From positions 124,001 to 188,000 of the forward strand of contig CALOAF010000011.1 in assembly GCA_942491385.1 (NCBI GenBank): a DNA stretch of 64,000 nt. The letters run 5' to 3'. The notes below the pieces were generated by a model. It made no database searches and had not been told where the DNA came from. It was given only the letters and a program-made list of their open reading frames with translations. This DNA comes from UBA6170 sp942491385 (GTDB lineage Bacteria > Chloroflexota > Anaerolineae > Anaerolineales > Anaerolineaceae). Position 1 is the stretch's first letter; the number at the start of each line of letters is the position of its first letter. Made by a program: the position numbers and the translations under genes. Below are positions 16,155-25,001 of this stretch, piece after piece.

Positions 16155-19100
16155 ATGACAACAAAGATGTTTAAAAAAGCATCGAGTACGATGAATTTCG
16201 TCGAACAGGAACACGAGGTTCTTGAGTTTTGGAAAAGCAGTGATGCTTTCAATAAAATGAGAGAATTACATAAAGAACAGCCAACTTGGTCTTTTCAGGA
16301 TGGTCCTATTACAGCAAATAATCCGATGGGTGTTCATCATGGATGGGGGCGTACTTACAAAGATGTGTTCAATCGTTTTTGGAGCATGCGTGGGCGTGAA
16401 TTACGTTATCAGAACGGATTTGACTGCCAAGGCCTTTGGGTGGAAGTGGAAGTGGAAAAAGCGTTAGGTTTTACTACCAAAAAAGATATCGAGGACTACG
16501 GATTGGCGAAATTCGTACTCAAATGCAAAGAGCGCGTTTTACGTTATGCTGCTGTGCAAACAGAACAATCTGTTCGCCTGGGTTACTGGATGGACTGGAA
16601 TGACCCCGAATTACTGCGTGAGATGGCAGACAAGTTAGTGGAAGATCCAACACAGGTGATGACTGTACTTGGTCCTAACGGCCCGGTTACTGATACGATT
16701 GAGCAGTTGGTAGGTAGGCTGGGTTCGGCTGATATGGGTGGAAGCTACTTTACTTTCTCTAACGAAAATAACTATATGATCTGGCGTTTTCTGAAAACCT
16801 GTTGGGAACGCGGCTGGCTGTATCAAGGTGCTGATGTAATGCCCTGGTGTCCGCGCTGTGCAACAGGACTCAGCCAGCATGAGATCGTTACTGATGGTTA
16901 TGATGAACTGACCCACATCAGCGTCACCTTACGATTCCCGCTTCGTGGCCGTTCAGGAGAATCCCTCCTGGTATGGACTACCACACCCTGGACATTGACC
17001 AGCAATGTTGCTGCAGCAGTTGGTCCGGAATTAACTTATGTTAAAGTAAAGCAGGGCGACGAAATCTTTTACCTATCAAAGGGAACCAAACACATGCTTA
17101 AAGGTACGTTTGAGGTACTGGCAGAGTTAAAAGGTTCCGAAATGGAAGGTTGGGTGTACGAAGGGCCATTCGATGAATTAGAAGCAGCGAATATGATCGG
17201 CGGCCGTACTGAATTGAGAGATCTGGTCAAGGATGTCAGGATTAATGCCGTTCAAGCTCACCAGGTAATTCTATGGGATGATGTGGGTGATGCAGAAGGT
17301 ACCGGTATCGTACATATTGCCCCTGGCTGTGGTGCCGAAGACTTCAAGTTAGGCCGTGAGCATGGATTCCCTATTCTGGCACCACTGGATGAAGAGGGTG
17401 TTTTCCTTTCCCACTATGGTTTTTTCACTGGTATGCATGTTTCAGACGTGGCTCCTCATGTCTTTAAGGCATTAGAAGAGAATGGTCGGATGTACAAAGT
17501 GGAAAATTACACACACCGCTATCCTACCTGCTGGCGTTGTAAGACAGAATTGGTCTTCCGGTTGGTGGATGAATGGTACGTGAGTATGGGTGAAACCTAT
17601 GACAAACCGCGTGAGGAATTGACTTCTGAAGAGAAAGATCGCAGTCTGCGCTATCAAATCATGGATGTCGTCGATCAGATTCGATGGATTCCTGAGTTCG
17701 GTTATGCCCGTGAATTGGACTGGTTAAAGAACATGCACGACTGGATGATCTCAAAGAAACGATATTGGGGTCTGGCTTTACCAATCTGGGTTTGTGATTC
17801 CTGTAAACATCATGAAGTTATCGGAGATGATATCGAATTGAAGGAACGTGCTGTGGAGGGAAGGGATCAATTCGAAGGACATACACCACATCGCCCCTAC
17901 GTGGATGCCATCAAAATAAGTTGCCCCAAATGTAGCGCCCTAATGAATCGGATTTCAGATGTAGGCAATCCTTGGTTGGATGCCGGTATCGTCAGCTTCA
18001 GCACTATTGGCTACCGAAATGATCTAACCAACTGGCGCAAATGGTACCCAGCGGACTGGATCAGTGAATCCTTTCCTGGTCAGTTCCGGAACTGGTTTTA
18101 CAGCCTGTTGGTGATGGCAACAGTTCTGGACAATACGCCACCATTCCGACAAGTTTTCAGCTATGCGTCCTTGCTGGCGGAAGATGGACGCGAGATGCAT
18201 AAAAGCTGGGGTAATTCCATCGAATTTAACGAAGCTGCTGACAAGATGGGAGTAGACGTAATGCGTTGGATGTATTGTTCCCAGAAACCTGAAAACAATC
18301 TGCTCTTTGGTTATAACAAAGCCGAAGAAGTACGCCGTGGTTTTCTGATCCCGCTATGGAATGTTTACAGCTTCTTTGTTACCTATGCTACCATGGATGG
18401 ATGGCAACCAAATACCCAAGGTTTTGATCCGCAAACACCAGAAGGAGCAACACCGATCAGTGACAATCCATTGGACCGCTGGATACTGGCTCGATTGAAT
18501 GACATCACCGGTCGAGTAAATGAAGCGCTGGAAAACTCAGATTCGTTTGCTGTTACTTTGATGATTGAACCGTTTGTTGAAGATCTGACTAACTGGTACG
18601 TCCGCCGGAGCCGTCGACGTTTTTGGAAGAGTGAACATGATGCGGATAAGAATACTGCCTATGCCACGCTTTATCATGTGCTGGTTAAATTCAGCCGTTT
18701 ATTGGCCCCTATTGTTCCTTTTGTTACAGAAGTCATTTATCAGAATCTGGTACGGTCAATGTACGAAAACGCTTATAGAAGTATCCATCATACCGTTTAT
18801 CCGCAGATAGATGAAAATGCATTGGATGGTGAATTGGTTGTACAAATGAATTTGGGTCGGCGTATTGCCAGTTTGGGTTTAGGAGCACGTGCAAGTGCTA
18901 ATTTAAAGGTCCGCCAGCCATTATCCCGCGTACTGGTGTACACAGCTGACCAGAAATATCAACTTCCCGATTTTCTCGTAGAGATCATTCGCGATGAGCT
19001 AAATGTCAAATCCTTCGAAACAGTTTCACAAGCCGAGAAATTGGTCTGCTTTCGTATTTTACCCAACAATAAATTGTTAGGTCCGCGCTTTGGAAGTCGA

Positions 19101-19580
19101 TTCCCTGCGTTGAAGGAGGCATTGACTAAATTACAAGGAGATTCATCAGCACAAAAAGCTGTTGCTAATAATGAATCTTTACAAGTGATTGTGAATGATG
19201 AAGTTGTCGAACTTTCCCCTGAAGAAGTGTTGGTAGAGACTCAACCAGTTGAAGGTTTGGCTGTGCAGGCAGATCAATTAGTCACCGTGGCGATAGATTC
19301 GGTCATCACACCTGAACTTAAGCTAGAAGGTTTGGCTCGTGAGTTTGTTCGGCGTGTCCAGGATTTAAGAAAGACAGCTGATTTCGAAATTTCTGACCGG
19401 ATCAGATTGGTTTATTCTGCAACACCTAAATTAACACAAGCTGTCAATGAGTTTTCTAAATATATAAAGAATGAAACTCTGACACTTGAATTAGTGGCAG
19501 GTAAACCGAGTCCACAAATGACACAAATAGTTAGTGAATTTGATGGAGAAACTGTAACACTAGGCGTTGAAAGACTGTAA
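16155..19580 (+). CDS. ileS: Isoleucyl-tRNA synthetase
   Basis: The ATG at 16155 follows AGAGG by four to five bases; longer openings run into the T-box and are not used. The 1141-residue class I synthetase has the ATP-binding HIGH motif in variant form HHGW at residues 61-64 within NPMGVHHGWGRTYKDVF. The editing (CP1) domain includes TTTPWTLTSNVAAAVG. The second motif KMSKS appears as HKSWG at 682-686 within EDGREMHKSWGNSIEF. The anticodon-binding part contains DPLDRWI-like NPLDRWILARLND. Variant motifs like these occur in the eukaryote-like IleRS group. The T-box upstream supports an aminoacyl-tRNA synthetase. A cluster of CxxC pairs (CPRC, CDSC, CPKC) may bind zinc. Confidence 0.9.
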   Translation: MTTKMFKKASSTMNFVEQEHEVLEFWKSSDAFNKMRELHKEQPTWSFQDGPITANNPMGVHHGWGRTYKDVFNRFWSMRGRELRYQNGFDCQGLWVEVEVEKALGFTTKKDIEDYGLAKFVLKCKERVLRYAAVQTEQSVRLGYWMDWNDPELLREMADKLVEDPTQVMTVLGPNGPVTDTIEQLVGRLGSADMGGSYFTFSNENNYMIWRFLKTCWERGWLYQGADVMPWCPRCATGLSQHEIVTDGYDELTHISVTLRFPLRGRSGESLLVWTTTPWTLTSNVAAAVGPELTYVKVKQGDEIFYLSKGTKHMLKGTFEVLAELKGSEMEGWVYEGPFDELEAANMIGGRTELRDLVKDVRINAVQAHQVILWDDVGDAEGTGIVHIAPGCGAEDFKLGREHGFPILAPLDEEGVFLSHYGFFTGMHVSDVAPHVFKALEENGRMYKVENYTHRYPTCWRCKTELVFRLVDEWYVSMGETYDKPREELTSEEKDRSLRYQIMDVVDQIRWIPEFGYARELDWLKNMHDWMISKKRYWGLALPIWVCDSCKHHEVIGDDIELKERAVEGRDQFEGHTPHRPYVDAIKISCPKCSALMNRISDVGNPWLDAGIVSFSTIGYRNDLTNWRKWYPADWISESFPGQFRNWFYSLLVMATVLDNTPPFRQVFSYASLLAEDGREMHKSWGNSIEFNEAADKMGVDVMRWMYCSQKPENNLLFGYNKAEEVRRGFLIPLWNVYSFFVTYATMDGWQPNTQGFDPQTPEGATPISDNPLDRWILARLNDITGRVNEALENSDSFAVTLMIEPFVEDLTNWYVRRSRRRFWKSEHDADKNTAYATLYHVLVKFSRLLAPIVPFVTEVIYQNLVRSMYENAYRSIHHTVYPQIDENALDGELVVQMNLGRRIASLGLGARASANLKVRQPLSRVLVYTADQKYQLPDFLVEIIRDELNVKSFETVSQAEKLVCFRILPNNKLLGPRFGSRFPALKEALTKLQGDSSAQKAVANNESLQVIVNDEVVELSPEEVLVETQPVEGLAVQADQLVTVAIDSVITPELKLEGLAREFVRRVQDLRKTADFEISDRIRLVYSATPKLTQAVNEFSKYIKNETLTLELVAGKPSPQMTQIVSEFDGETVTLGVERL

Positions 19581-19595
19581 GAAGGAATAATCCCG

Positions 19596-19636
19596 AATCC
19601 AGACAATTTCTTGGAAAAGGATTGTCTGGATTTTGC
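19596..19636 (+). terminator. Rho-independent terminator after ileS
   Basis: AATCCAGACAAT at 19596-19607 and ATTGTCTGGATT at 19621-19632 form a perfect 12-bp stem with a 13-base loop, followed by TTGCTT. It ends the ileS transcript just before the DUF123-like gene. Confidence 0.82.
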
Positions 19637-19650
19637 TTAAATTGCAATTG

Positions 19651-20179
19651 ATGATGAAAAAAATTGATCTTAGCATGATTACCCCAAATGATAAAGGCAG
19701 TTATTGTTTAATCTTTCAGTTGAAAGAGGCGAAAAAAATTACTGTAGGGAAATTCGGAACTTTCTTGTTTCATTCTGGATATTATTATTACTTCGGAAGC
19801 GCAAAAGGGAGTGGGGGATTACAGGCGAGGATCAACCGTCATGTATCTAATGAAAAGAATAAATTCTGGCACATAGATTTTTTACGCCCTCACATGATTA
19901 TTCTTGCAGTGGTTTTCACAATAGAGATCGATAAAGAATGTGAGTGGAGTCAGACAATTGAAGAAAAATTTGACTTATCGTGTGCCAGTCAAAGGATTTG
20001 GTTCCAGTGATTGTCAATCGTCTTGTAAAGCACATTTATTACATTCGGAAACACTTGTGAATTTTGTCGAATTTTCTGATCGTTTGGAAATTAGCGGTAC
20101 AGACTCCGTATTACTTTATTTAATTGACCAAGAAAAAGATGAAAGTACGGTAAAATCAAAAGGGAAAATTTCTAATTGA
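19651..20179 (+). pseudogene. DUF123 (GIY-YIG-like) gene with a frameshift
   Basis: Two overlapping reading frames together match one DUF123 protein. The first, from 19651, gives GSYCLIFQLKEAKKITVGKF, YYYFGSAKGSGGLQARINRH, FWHIDFLRPH and ECEWSQ, then runs off family consensus to a stop at 20010. The second frame, from about 19960, gives RVPVKGFGSSDC and CKAHLLH, the C-terminal DUF123 block. The shift lies near 19968-19975, at or beside GAAGAAAAATTTG, where losing one base would restore a single reading frame. It may be a real mutation, a sequencing error in the A5 run, or, less likely, recoding. DUF123 resembles GIY-YIG nucleases; its substrate is unknown. It lies between ileS and lspA. Confidence 0.78.
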
Positions 20180-20232
20180 TGAAATTGTCAGAAAGGTACG
20201 ATTCAATTTCTCAATTCAAATTGAGGTTATGA

Positions 20233-20778
20233 TTGAAAAAATTATTACGAACATATTCATTATTGATTATTGTTGCGATTGTCATTATCAGCCTGGATCA
20301 ATACACCAAGTACCTGGTGCGCCAGAACCTGGATTTATGGACAGAAACATGGGTTCCCTGGGATTGGATGTTGCCTTATATGCGAATCGTGCATGTGCCA
20401 AATACCGGTGTTGCATTTGGTATGTTTCAAGGGTTTGGTGATATTTTTTCAATTATTGCTGTGGTCGTTGTCCTGATTATTATTTTGTACTTCCCACGTG
20501 TTCCACAGTCGGATTGGCCATTGAGATTGGCGATGAGTTTACAACTCAGTGGGGCCATTGGGAATTTGATTGATCGTTTGACCATTGGTTATGTAACGGA
20601 CTTTATTTCAGTAGGGGATTTTCCGGTATGGAATGTTGCAGATGCTAGTATCACTATTGGAGTGGTTGTGTTGATTTTGGGTGTTTGGATCACCGAGAGT
20701 CAGGAAAAAAAGAAAACAGAGGCCAATTCTGATTTAACACTTGAAACGGATTCTGGTTTAATCGAAAAGACTGAATAG
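20233..20778 (+). CDS. lspA: Lipoprotein signal peptidase II
   Basis: The start is TTG at 20233, six bases after GAGG; the ATG four bases earlier is in another frame. The 181-residue protein has four membrane segments. The aspartyl-protease motifs are NTGVAFG in the first extracytoplasmic region, SGAIGNLIDRLTIGYVTDFI with the first catalytic Asp, and FPVWNVADASITIG with the second. It cleaves signal peptides before the lipidated Cys of prolipoproteins, downstream of Lgt (30869 in this window). A charged tail of about 25 residues follows the last helix. rluD begins two bases after its stop, the usual lspA-rluD pairing. Confidence 0.94.
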   Translation: MKKLLRTYSLLIIVAIVIISLDQYTKYLVRQNLDLWTETWVPWDWMLPYMRIVHVPNTGVAFGMFQGFGDIFSIIAVVVVLIIILYFPRVPQSDWPLRLAMSLQLSGAIGNLIDRLTIGYVTDFISVGDFPVWNVADASITIGVVVLILGVWITESQEKKKTEANSDLTLETDSGLIEKTE

Positions 20779-20780
20779 TC

Positions 20781-21701
20781 ATGAGTAATATTTTTTATTT
20801 AAAATTTGATTCTCCTGAAAGCCAACGTCTGGATAAATATCTGGTTGATCAATTTCCGGATTTCTCAAGATCGCGATTACAGTCCTTCATTCGCGATGGC
20901 TTGGTTAGCATTAATGGCACTCCTGTGATCAAGGGTGGTGTGAAACTCGAAAAAGGCTCTGAAATCAGTATCACCATACCACCGATAGCAGAAAGCACAC
21001 TGGTTCCAGAACAAATACATTTAGATATCGTTTTTGAGAACTCAGATTTGATGATTGTGAACAAGCAGGCCGGTATGGTAGTTCATCCTGCTTCAGGACA
21101 TCTAACTGGAACCCTGGTTCATGCAGCACTTAATCATGCTCCAGGTCTAGAAGGCGTCGGTGGAGAACAACGGCCGGGAGTGGTTCACAGACTGGATAAA
21201 GACACATCGGGTATCATCCTGCTGGCGAAAAATGATAAAGCCCACCGTTTTTTGCAGGATCAATTTCGATCAAGAAGTGTGCAAAAAACATATTATGCTT
21301 TGACGGACGGTCACCCTCCAACCCCTTCTGGCAGGGTGGAAGCGCCGATTGGTAGAGACCCTTCACACCGCAAACAAATGGCGATTGTACCTCTTAAACG
21401 TGGTCGTGAAGCAGTGACCGAATACAAAGTGATTGAGAAATTTGATCAACATGCCTTGATTGCAGCTTATCCGCATACTGGCAGAACACATCAGGTCAGA
21501 CTACATCTGGCATTTTTGGGCTGTCCAATAGTGGGTGATCGTGTTTATGGTCATCGCAAACAACATCTGATCGTGGAGCGGCAAATGCTGCACGCATATC
21601 AAATCGAATTCATCTTGCCTGGAGAAACCTCCCCGCGAATTTTTCAAGCCCCGATCCCGGAGGATATGCAGCGATTATTACAACAATTGCGGCATTTATA
21701 A
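20781..21701 (+). CDS. rluD: RluD-family 23S rRNA pseudouridine synthase
   Basis: The 306-residue protein has an N-terminal S4 domain (RLDKYLVDQFPDFSRSRLQSF) and the RluA-type catalytic domain. PGVVHRLDKDTSGIILLAKN holds the catalytic Asp in HRLDKDTSG. KTYYALTDG and HTGRTHQVRLHLAFLGCPIVGD complete the signature. Members isomerise uridines in helix 69 or elsewhere in 23S rRNA; the exact site is inferred from family position beside lspA. Length is typical. The gene is in an operon with lspA and threonine aldolase. Confidence 0.9.
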   Translation: MSNIFYLKFDSPESQRLDKYLVDQFPDFSRSRLQSFIRDGLVSINGTPVIKGGVKLEKGSEISITIPPIAESTLVPEQIHLDIVFENSDLMIVNKQAGMVVHPASGHLTGTLVHAALNHAPGLEGVGGEQRPGVVHRLDKDTSGIILLAKNDKAHRFLQDQFRSRSVQKTYYALTDGHPPTPSGRVEAPIGRDPSHRKQMAIVPLKRGREAVTEYKVIEKFDQHALIAAYPHTGRTHQVRLHLAFLGCPIVGDRVYGHRKQHLIVERQMLHAYQIEFILPGETSPRIFQAPIPEDMQRLLQQLRHL

Positions 21702-21715
21702 GCGAAGGAGAAGGG

Positions 21716-22750
21716 ATGATTGATCTGAGGTCTGACACAGTAACCTTACCAACGGATGAAATGCGTAAAGCAATGGCCGTTGCTGAAGTAGGTGATGATG
21801 TGTATGGAGAAGATCCTTCCATTAACCGATTGGAAGAAATCGCAGCGAATAAGATGGGGAAAGAAGCCGGGTTGTTTATTCCATCCGGTACGATGGGTAA
21901 TCTGATAGCCATGTTAACCCACGTCCAACGCGGGGAAGAGGCGATCATGGGAGACCAGGCGCATACTTTTATTTATGAAGTAGGTGGTGTGTCAGCGCTG
22001 GGCGGAATTATGGTGCATACGGTGCCAAATCAATCAGACGGAACGATGAAACTAACTGATTTACAAAACGCAATTCGAAGTGTAGACGTTCATTTTCCTA
22101 CCACCAGGTTAATCGCTCTGGAAAATACCCACAATCGCTGTGGTGGGGTAGTGATCACCCCTGAATATATTGAAAGCGTTAGGATGTTAGCTCAGGAAAA
22201 TGGGTTGATTGTGCATATGGATGGTGCGAGAATTTTCAATGCAGCCGTAAAACTAAAAATACCCGCGCAACAATTGGTAGCAGGGGTCAACTCGGTTACG
22301 TTTTGCCTGAGCAAGGGGTTGGGTGCACCTGTTGGGAGTGTGCTATGTGGATCTCAAGATTTTATTTTCCGTGCGCGCCGAATTCGAAAACAGTTGGGTG
22401 GCGGTATGCGACAGGCGGGTATTTTGGCAGCAGCAGGCATTATGGCATTGGAATCGATGGTTGATCGTCTGGAAGAGGATCATAAACGAGCACAGTTGCT
22501 GGCAGGCCGATTAAAAAATATTCCCAATTTGTATGTAAGGGAAAATTCACCACATACAAATATGGTGTTTATTGATCTGGATGATCGTGACCCCAGAACG
22601 AATAATCAAGTTGTTGAGGAATTAAAAAATCTGGGGATATTGATCGGTACCTCAAAAAACAAAGGCTTCCGTTTGGTGACTCATTTTGGAATTTCTGATC
22701 AGGATGTTGAAAAAGTTTCTTATGTTTTTACAAAAATCATGACAAAATAA
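21716..22750 (+). CDS. ltaE: Low-specificity L-threonine aldolase
   Basis: A 344-residue fold-type I PLP enzyme. MIDLRSDTVTLPTDEMRKAM and AEVGDDVYGEDPSINRLEEI are the threonine aldolase N-terminal signatures. ENTHNRCGG, HMDGARIFNAAV and FCLSKGLGAPVGSVL follow, with the Schiff-base Lys in SKGLG. It splits L-threonine or L-allo-threonine to glycine and acetaldehyde. GAAGGAGAAGG lies before the ATG. It follows rluD by 14 bases, so it is probably cotranscribed, a linkage that is not functionally obvious. Confidence 0.92.
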   Translation: MIDLRSDTVTLPTDEMRKAMAVAEVGDDVYGEDPSINRLEEIAANKMGKEAGLFIPSGTMGNLIAMLTHVQRGEEAIMGDQAHTFIYEVGGVSALGGIMVHTVPNQSDGTMKLTDLQNAIRSVDVHFPTTRLIALENTHNRCGGVVITPEYIESVRMLAQENGLIVHMDGARIFNAAVKLKIPAQQLVAGVNSVTFCLSKGLGAPVGSVLCGSQDFIFRARRIRKQLGGGMRQAGILAAAGIMALESMVDRLEEDHKRAQLLAGRLKNIPNLYVRENSPHTNMVFIDLDDRDPRTNNQVVEELKNLGILIGTSKNKGFRLVTHFGISDQDVEKVSYVFTKIMTK

Positions 22751-22883
22751 ATCCCGGCTGAAGGTCATTTTATTCTGATATAATTTTATACAGAACAAAA
22801 ACAGCAATTATTTCGAAAATTTGACCATTAACTCTGTTGGATAAGTTGTCAAGAAAATCTCACAAAAAATGGTGGAGGTCATG

Positions 22884-23720
22884 ATGAAAGAATACTTTAC
22901 TCTCGCTGAAATCGATGAGGTAACTGAGGCTGTTAGAATCAAAACTAAATACCAGCCCAAAATTGGACTGATTCTTGGTTCTGGATTAGGTGATTTAGCC
23001 AATTCAATTGTAGAACCTGATTTTATTCCTTACAAAAATATCCCTTATTGGCCAACATCCACTGTACATGGTCATTCGGGACAATTGGTAATTGGCAACC
23101 TGGAAGGTCAGACCGTCATCACCATGCAAGGACGCGCGCATTATTATGAAGGGTATAGCATGGCAGAAGTGACATTGCCAGTTAGAGTTATGCAACGCTT
23201 AGGTGTCGAAATATTAATTGTCACGAATGCAGCCGGAGCCATCAACTCGGATTATGTGCCGGGCGATATCATGTTTCTCTCCGATCATATTGCAATGATC
23301 GCTATGACTGGTAACAACCCCTTGCGTGGCCCAAACCTGGATGAATTTGGTCCCAGGTTTCCTGATATGAGCCAGGCGTATGATCGCATTTTATTGGATA
23401 AAGCAAAAAAAGTTGGCACTGATAACGGTATTAAAACTTTTTCTGGTGTGTATGTGTCGTTATCAGGTCCATCCTTTGAATCTCCGGCAGATCTTCGATT
23501 TCTGAGATCAATTGGTGCGGATGCCGTTGGCATGTCCACTGTTCCCGAAGTAATTATTGCTCGCCATGGAGGCTTACGGGTTTTAGGCATCTCAGGGATC
23601 AGCAATAAAGCGAACCTGGATGGTACAACCATCACAACCCATGCTGAGGTTTTGGAGGCAGGCAAGGTTCTGGTTCCAAAACTGACAACAATCGTCCGGG
23701 GAATCCTTTCCAAAATATAA
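22884..23720 (+). CDS. punA: Purine-nucleoside phosphorylase (trimeric class)
   Basis: The start at 22884 lies five bases after GGAGG; the upstream in-frame ATGs at 22869 and 22881 sit on or too near that site. The 278-residue enzyme contains GLILGSGLGDLANS, VHGHSGQLVIG, GRAHYYEGYSM, TNAAGAINSDYVPGDI and SGPSFESPADLRFLRSIGAD, followed by VGMSTVPEVIIARH. These are the phosphate- and purine-binding motifs of class I PNP. It cleaves inosine and guanosine with phosphate to give free base and ribose-1-phosphate. Length is normal. Confidence 0.93.
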   Translation: MKEYFTLAEIDEVTEAVRIKTKYQPKIGLILGSGLGDLANSIVEPDFIPYKNIPYWPTSTVHGHSGQLVIGNLEGQTVITMQGRAHYYEGYSMAEVTLPVRVMQRLGVEILIVTNAAGAINSDYVPGDIMFLSDHIAMIAMTGNNPLRGPNLDEFGPRFPDMSQAYDRILLDKAKKVGTDNGIKTFSGVYVSLSGPSFESPADLRFLRSIGADAVGMSTVPEVIIARHGGLRVLGISGISNKANLDGTTITTHAEVLEAGKVLVPKLTTIVRGILSKI

Positions 23721-23744
23721 TGGCTGAACCGTCTGTGGTCTGGT

Positions 23745-24422
23745 ATGGCTGAAATTCTTGATTTTCTGATTGAATTTGAGATATGGTTTTATGTAATTCT
23801 GGGACTCATTTCACTCATTTTCTTTTCAAGATTATTTAAAGCAATCGGAAAGTGGCGTGAAGCTGCCTTTGGGTTAGAGCGTGATATTGCTCTCAGGAAT
23901 TTCAGATCAGCGATTTCTGTCTTATTACTGATTTTCATTTTGTTCGTTGGTGAGTTTTTTTTTGTAACCTACTCCAGCAGTCTCCTGCCTGATCAGACGA
24001 ACCTGGCTACACCCACAATTGATATTTTAGCTTCCCCTTCTCCAACAAATGCGTCTGCGCTAAATGTGGAAAACGAAGTTGCAATAACCAACACCCCTAC
24101 GACAACTCAGGATGGTTGTATTCCCGGCCAAATTGAATGGATTTTTCCTGAACCAGCATCGGAAATTAAGGATGTTGTGCAATTAATGGGGACAGTTAAT
24201 ATTGATAATTTCGGTTTTTATAAATATGAATATACTGAACCTGGCAACACATTTTGGAAAACGATTGCAGGTGATAATAAAGTCGTCGTTGAGGACAAAA
24301 TTGGATTGTGGAATACTTCCCAAATTGTTCCAGGAGATTATTTGTTGCGTCTGGTAGTTTTGGATAATGATAATAATGAATTTCCGGCGTGTATTGTACC
24401 GGTACGAGTAATTAGTGAATAA
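23745..24422 (+). CDS. Membrane-anchored hypothetical protein with C-terminal beta domain
   Basis: The 225-residue product has two membrane helices (about 14-33 and 56-78), separated by a cytoplasmic loop. A Thr/Ser/Pro-rich stalk (about 85-120) and a C-terminal domain follow, containing GQIEWIFPEPASEIKDVVQL, GFYKYEYTEPGNTFWKTIAG and PGDYLLRLVVLDNDN. That last part looks like a fibronectin/Ig-type beta-sandwich seen in many Chloroflexota surface proteins. I do not recognise a named family. It lies 24 bases after the phosphorylase gene and 12 before the GNAT gene. Confidence 0.7.
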   Translation: MAEILDFLIEFEIWFYVILGLISLIFFSRLFKAIGKWREAAFGLERDIALRNFRSAISVLLLIFILFVGEFFFVTYSSSLLPDQTNLATPTIDILASPSPTNASALNVENEVAITNTPTTTQDGCIPGQIEWIFPEPASEIKDVVQLMGTVNIDNFGFYKYEYTEPGNTFWKTIAGDNKVVVEDKIGLWNTSQIVPGDYLLRLVVLDNDNNEFPACIVPVRVISE

Positions 24423-24434
24423 TGGAGGGTGATA

Positions 24435-24974
24435 ATGCCACAAATTGAAATCAGACAAGCTGTTTCAGCAGATATTAACGAGTTGATCGGATTGGATCAT
24501 TCCTGTAGATCCAGTTATGTCTGGCAGATGGACCGTACCATTGAAGATGGTCAATTTCTAATCTCATTTCGAGAAATACGCTTACCCAGACCAACACAGG
24601 TAGCCTATCCCAGGCAGGTCGAACTATTGGAAAATGAATGGCAACAAGCACCAGGATTAATGGTAGCTATTCACAATGGAAAACACGTTGGTTATATCCG
24701 TTTGATAGAAATATTAGAAATTCAATCGGCTGTTATCCGTGATCTGGTGGTTGAAAGTTCTATCAGACGGCAGGGTGTGGGTACAGCAATGGTTTTGGCT
24801 GCACAAAATTGGGCGATTAAACGGGGGAACCGGAGGTTGACGATTGAAATACCCCCAAAAAGTTATCCAGCCATTAAGCTGGCATTTAAATTAGGTTTTG
24901 AGTTTTCCGGATATAATGATTCATATTATCCGAATAAGGATATCGCGCTATTCTTTTCAAAATATCTCAAATAA
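24435..24974 (+). CDS. GNAT-family N-acetyltransferase
   Basis: The ATG at 24435 lies five bases after GGAGGG; an in-frame GTG at 24429 overlaps that site. The 179-residue protein has the GNAT fold. The acetyl-CoA binding motif A is VIRDLVVESSIRRQGVGTAM (R-R-Q-G-V-G-T) near residue 100, followed by helix AAQNWAIKRGNRRL and FKLGFEFSGYNDSYY. The substrate is unknown. The downstream gene begins 27 bases later on the same strand. Confidence 0.85.
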   Translation: MPQIEIRQAVSADINELIGLDHSCRSSYVWQMDRTIEDGQFLISFREIRLPRPTQVAYPRQVELLENEWQQAPGLMVAIHNGKHVGYIRLIEILEIQSAVIRDLVVESSIRRQGVGTAMVLAAQNWAIKRGNRRLTIEIPPKSYPAIKLAFKLGFEFSGYNDSYYPNKDIALFFSKYLK

Positions 24975-25001
24975 TCAAATAACATTTATTGGTAAGTGCA
25001 A

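Noticed and set aside
20229..20441. ATG-started frame at the beginning of lspA
   Set aside because: It is out of frame with the LspA motifs; the TTG at 20233 with GAGG upstream gives the correct protein.
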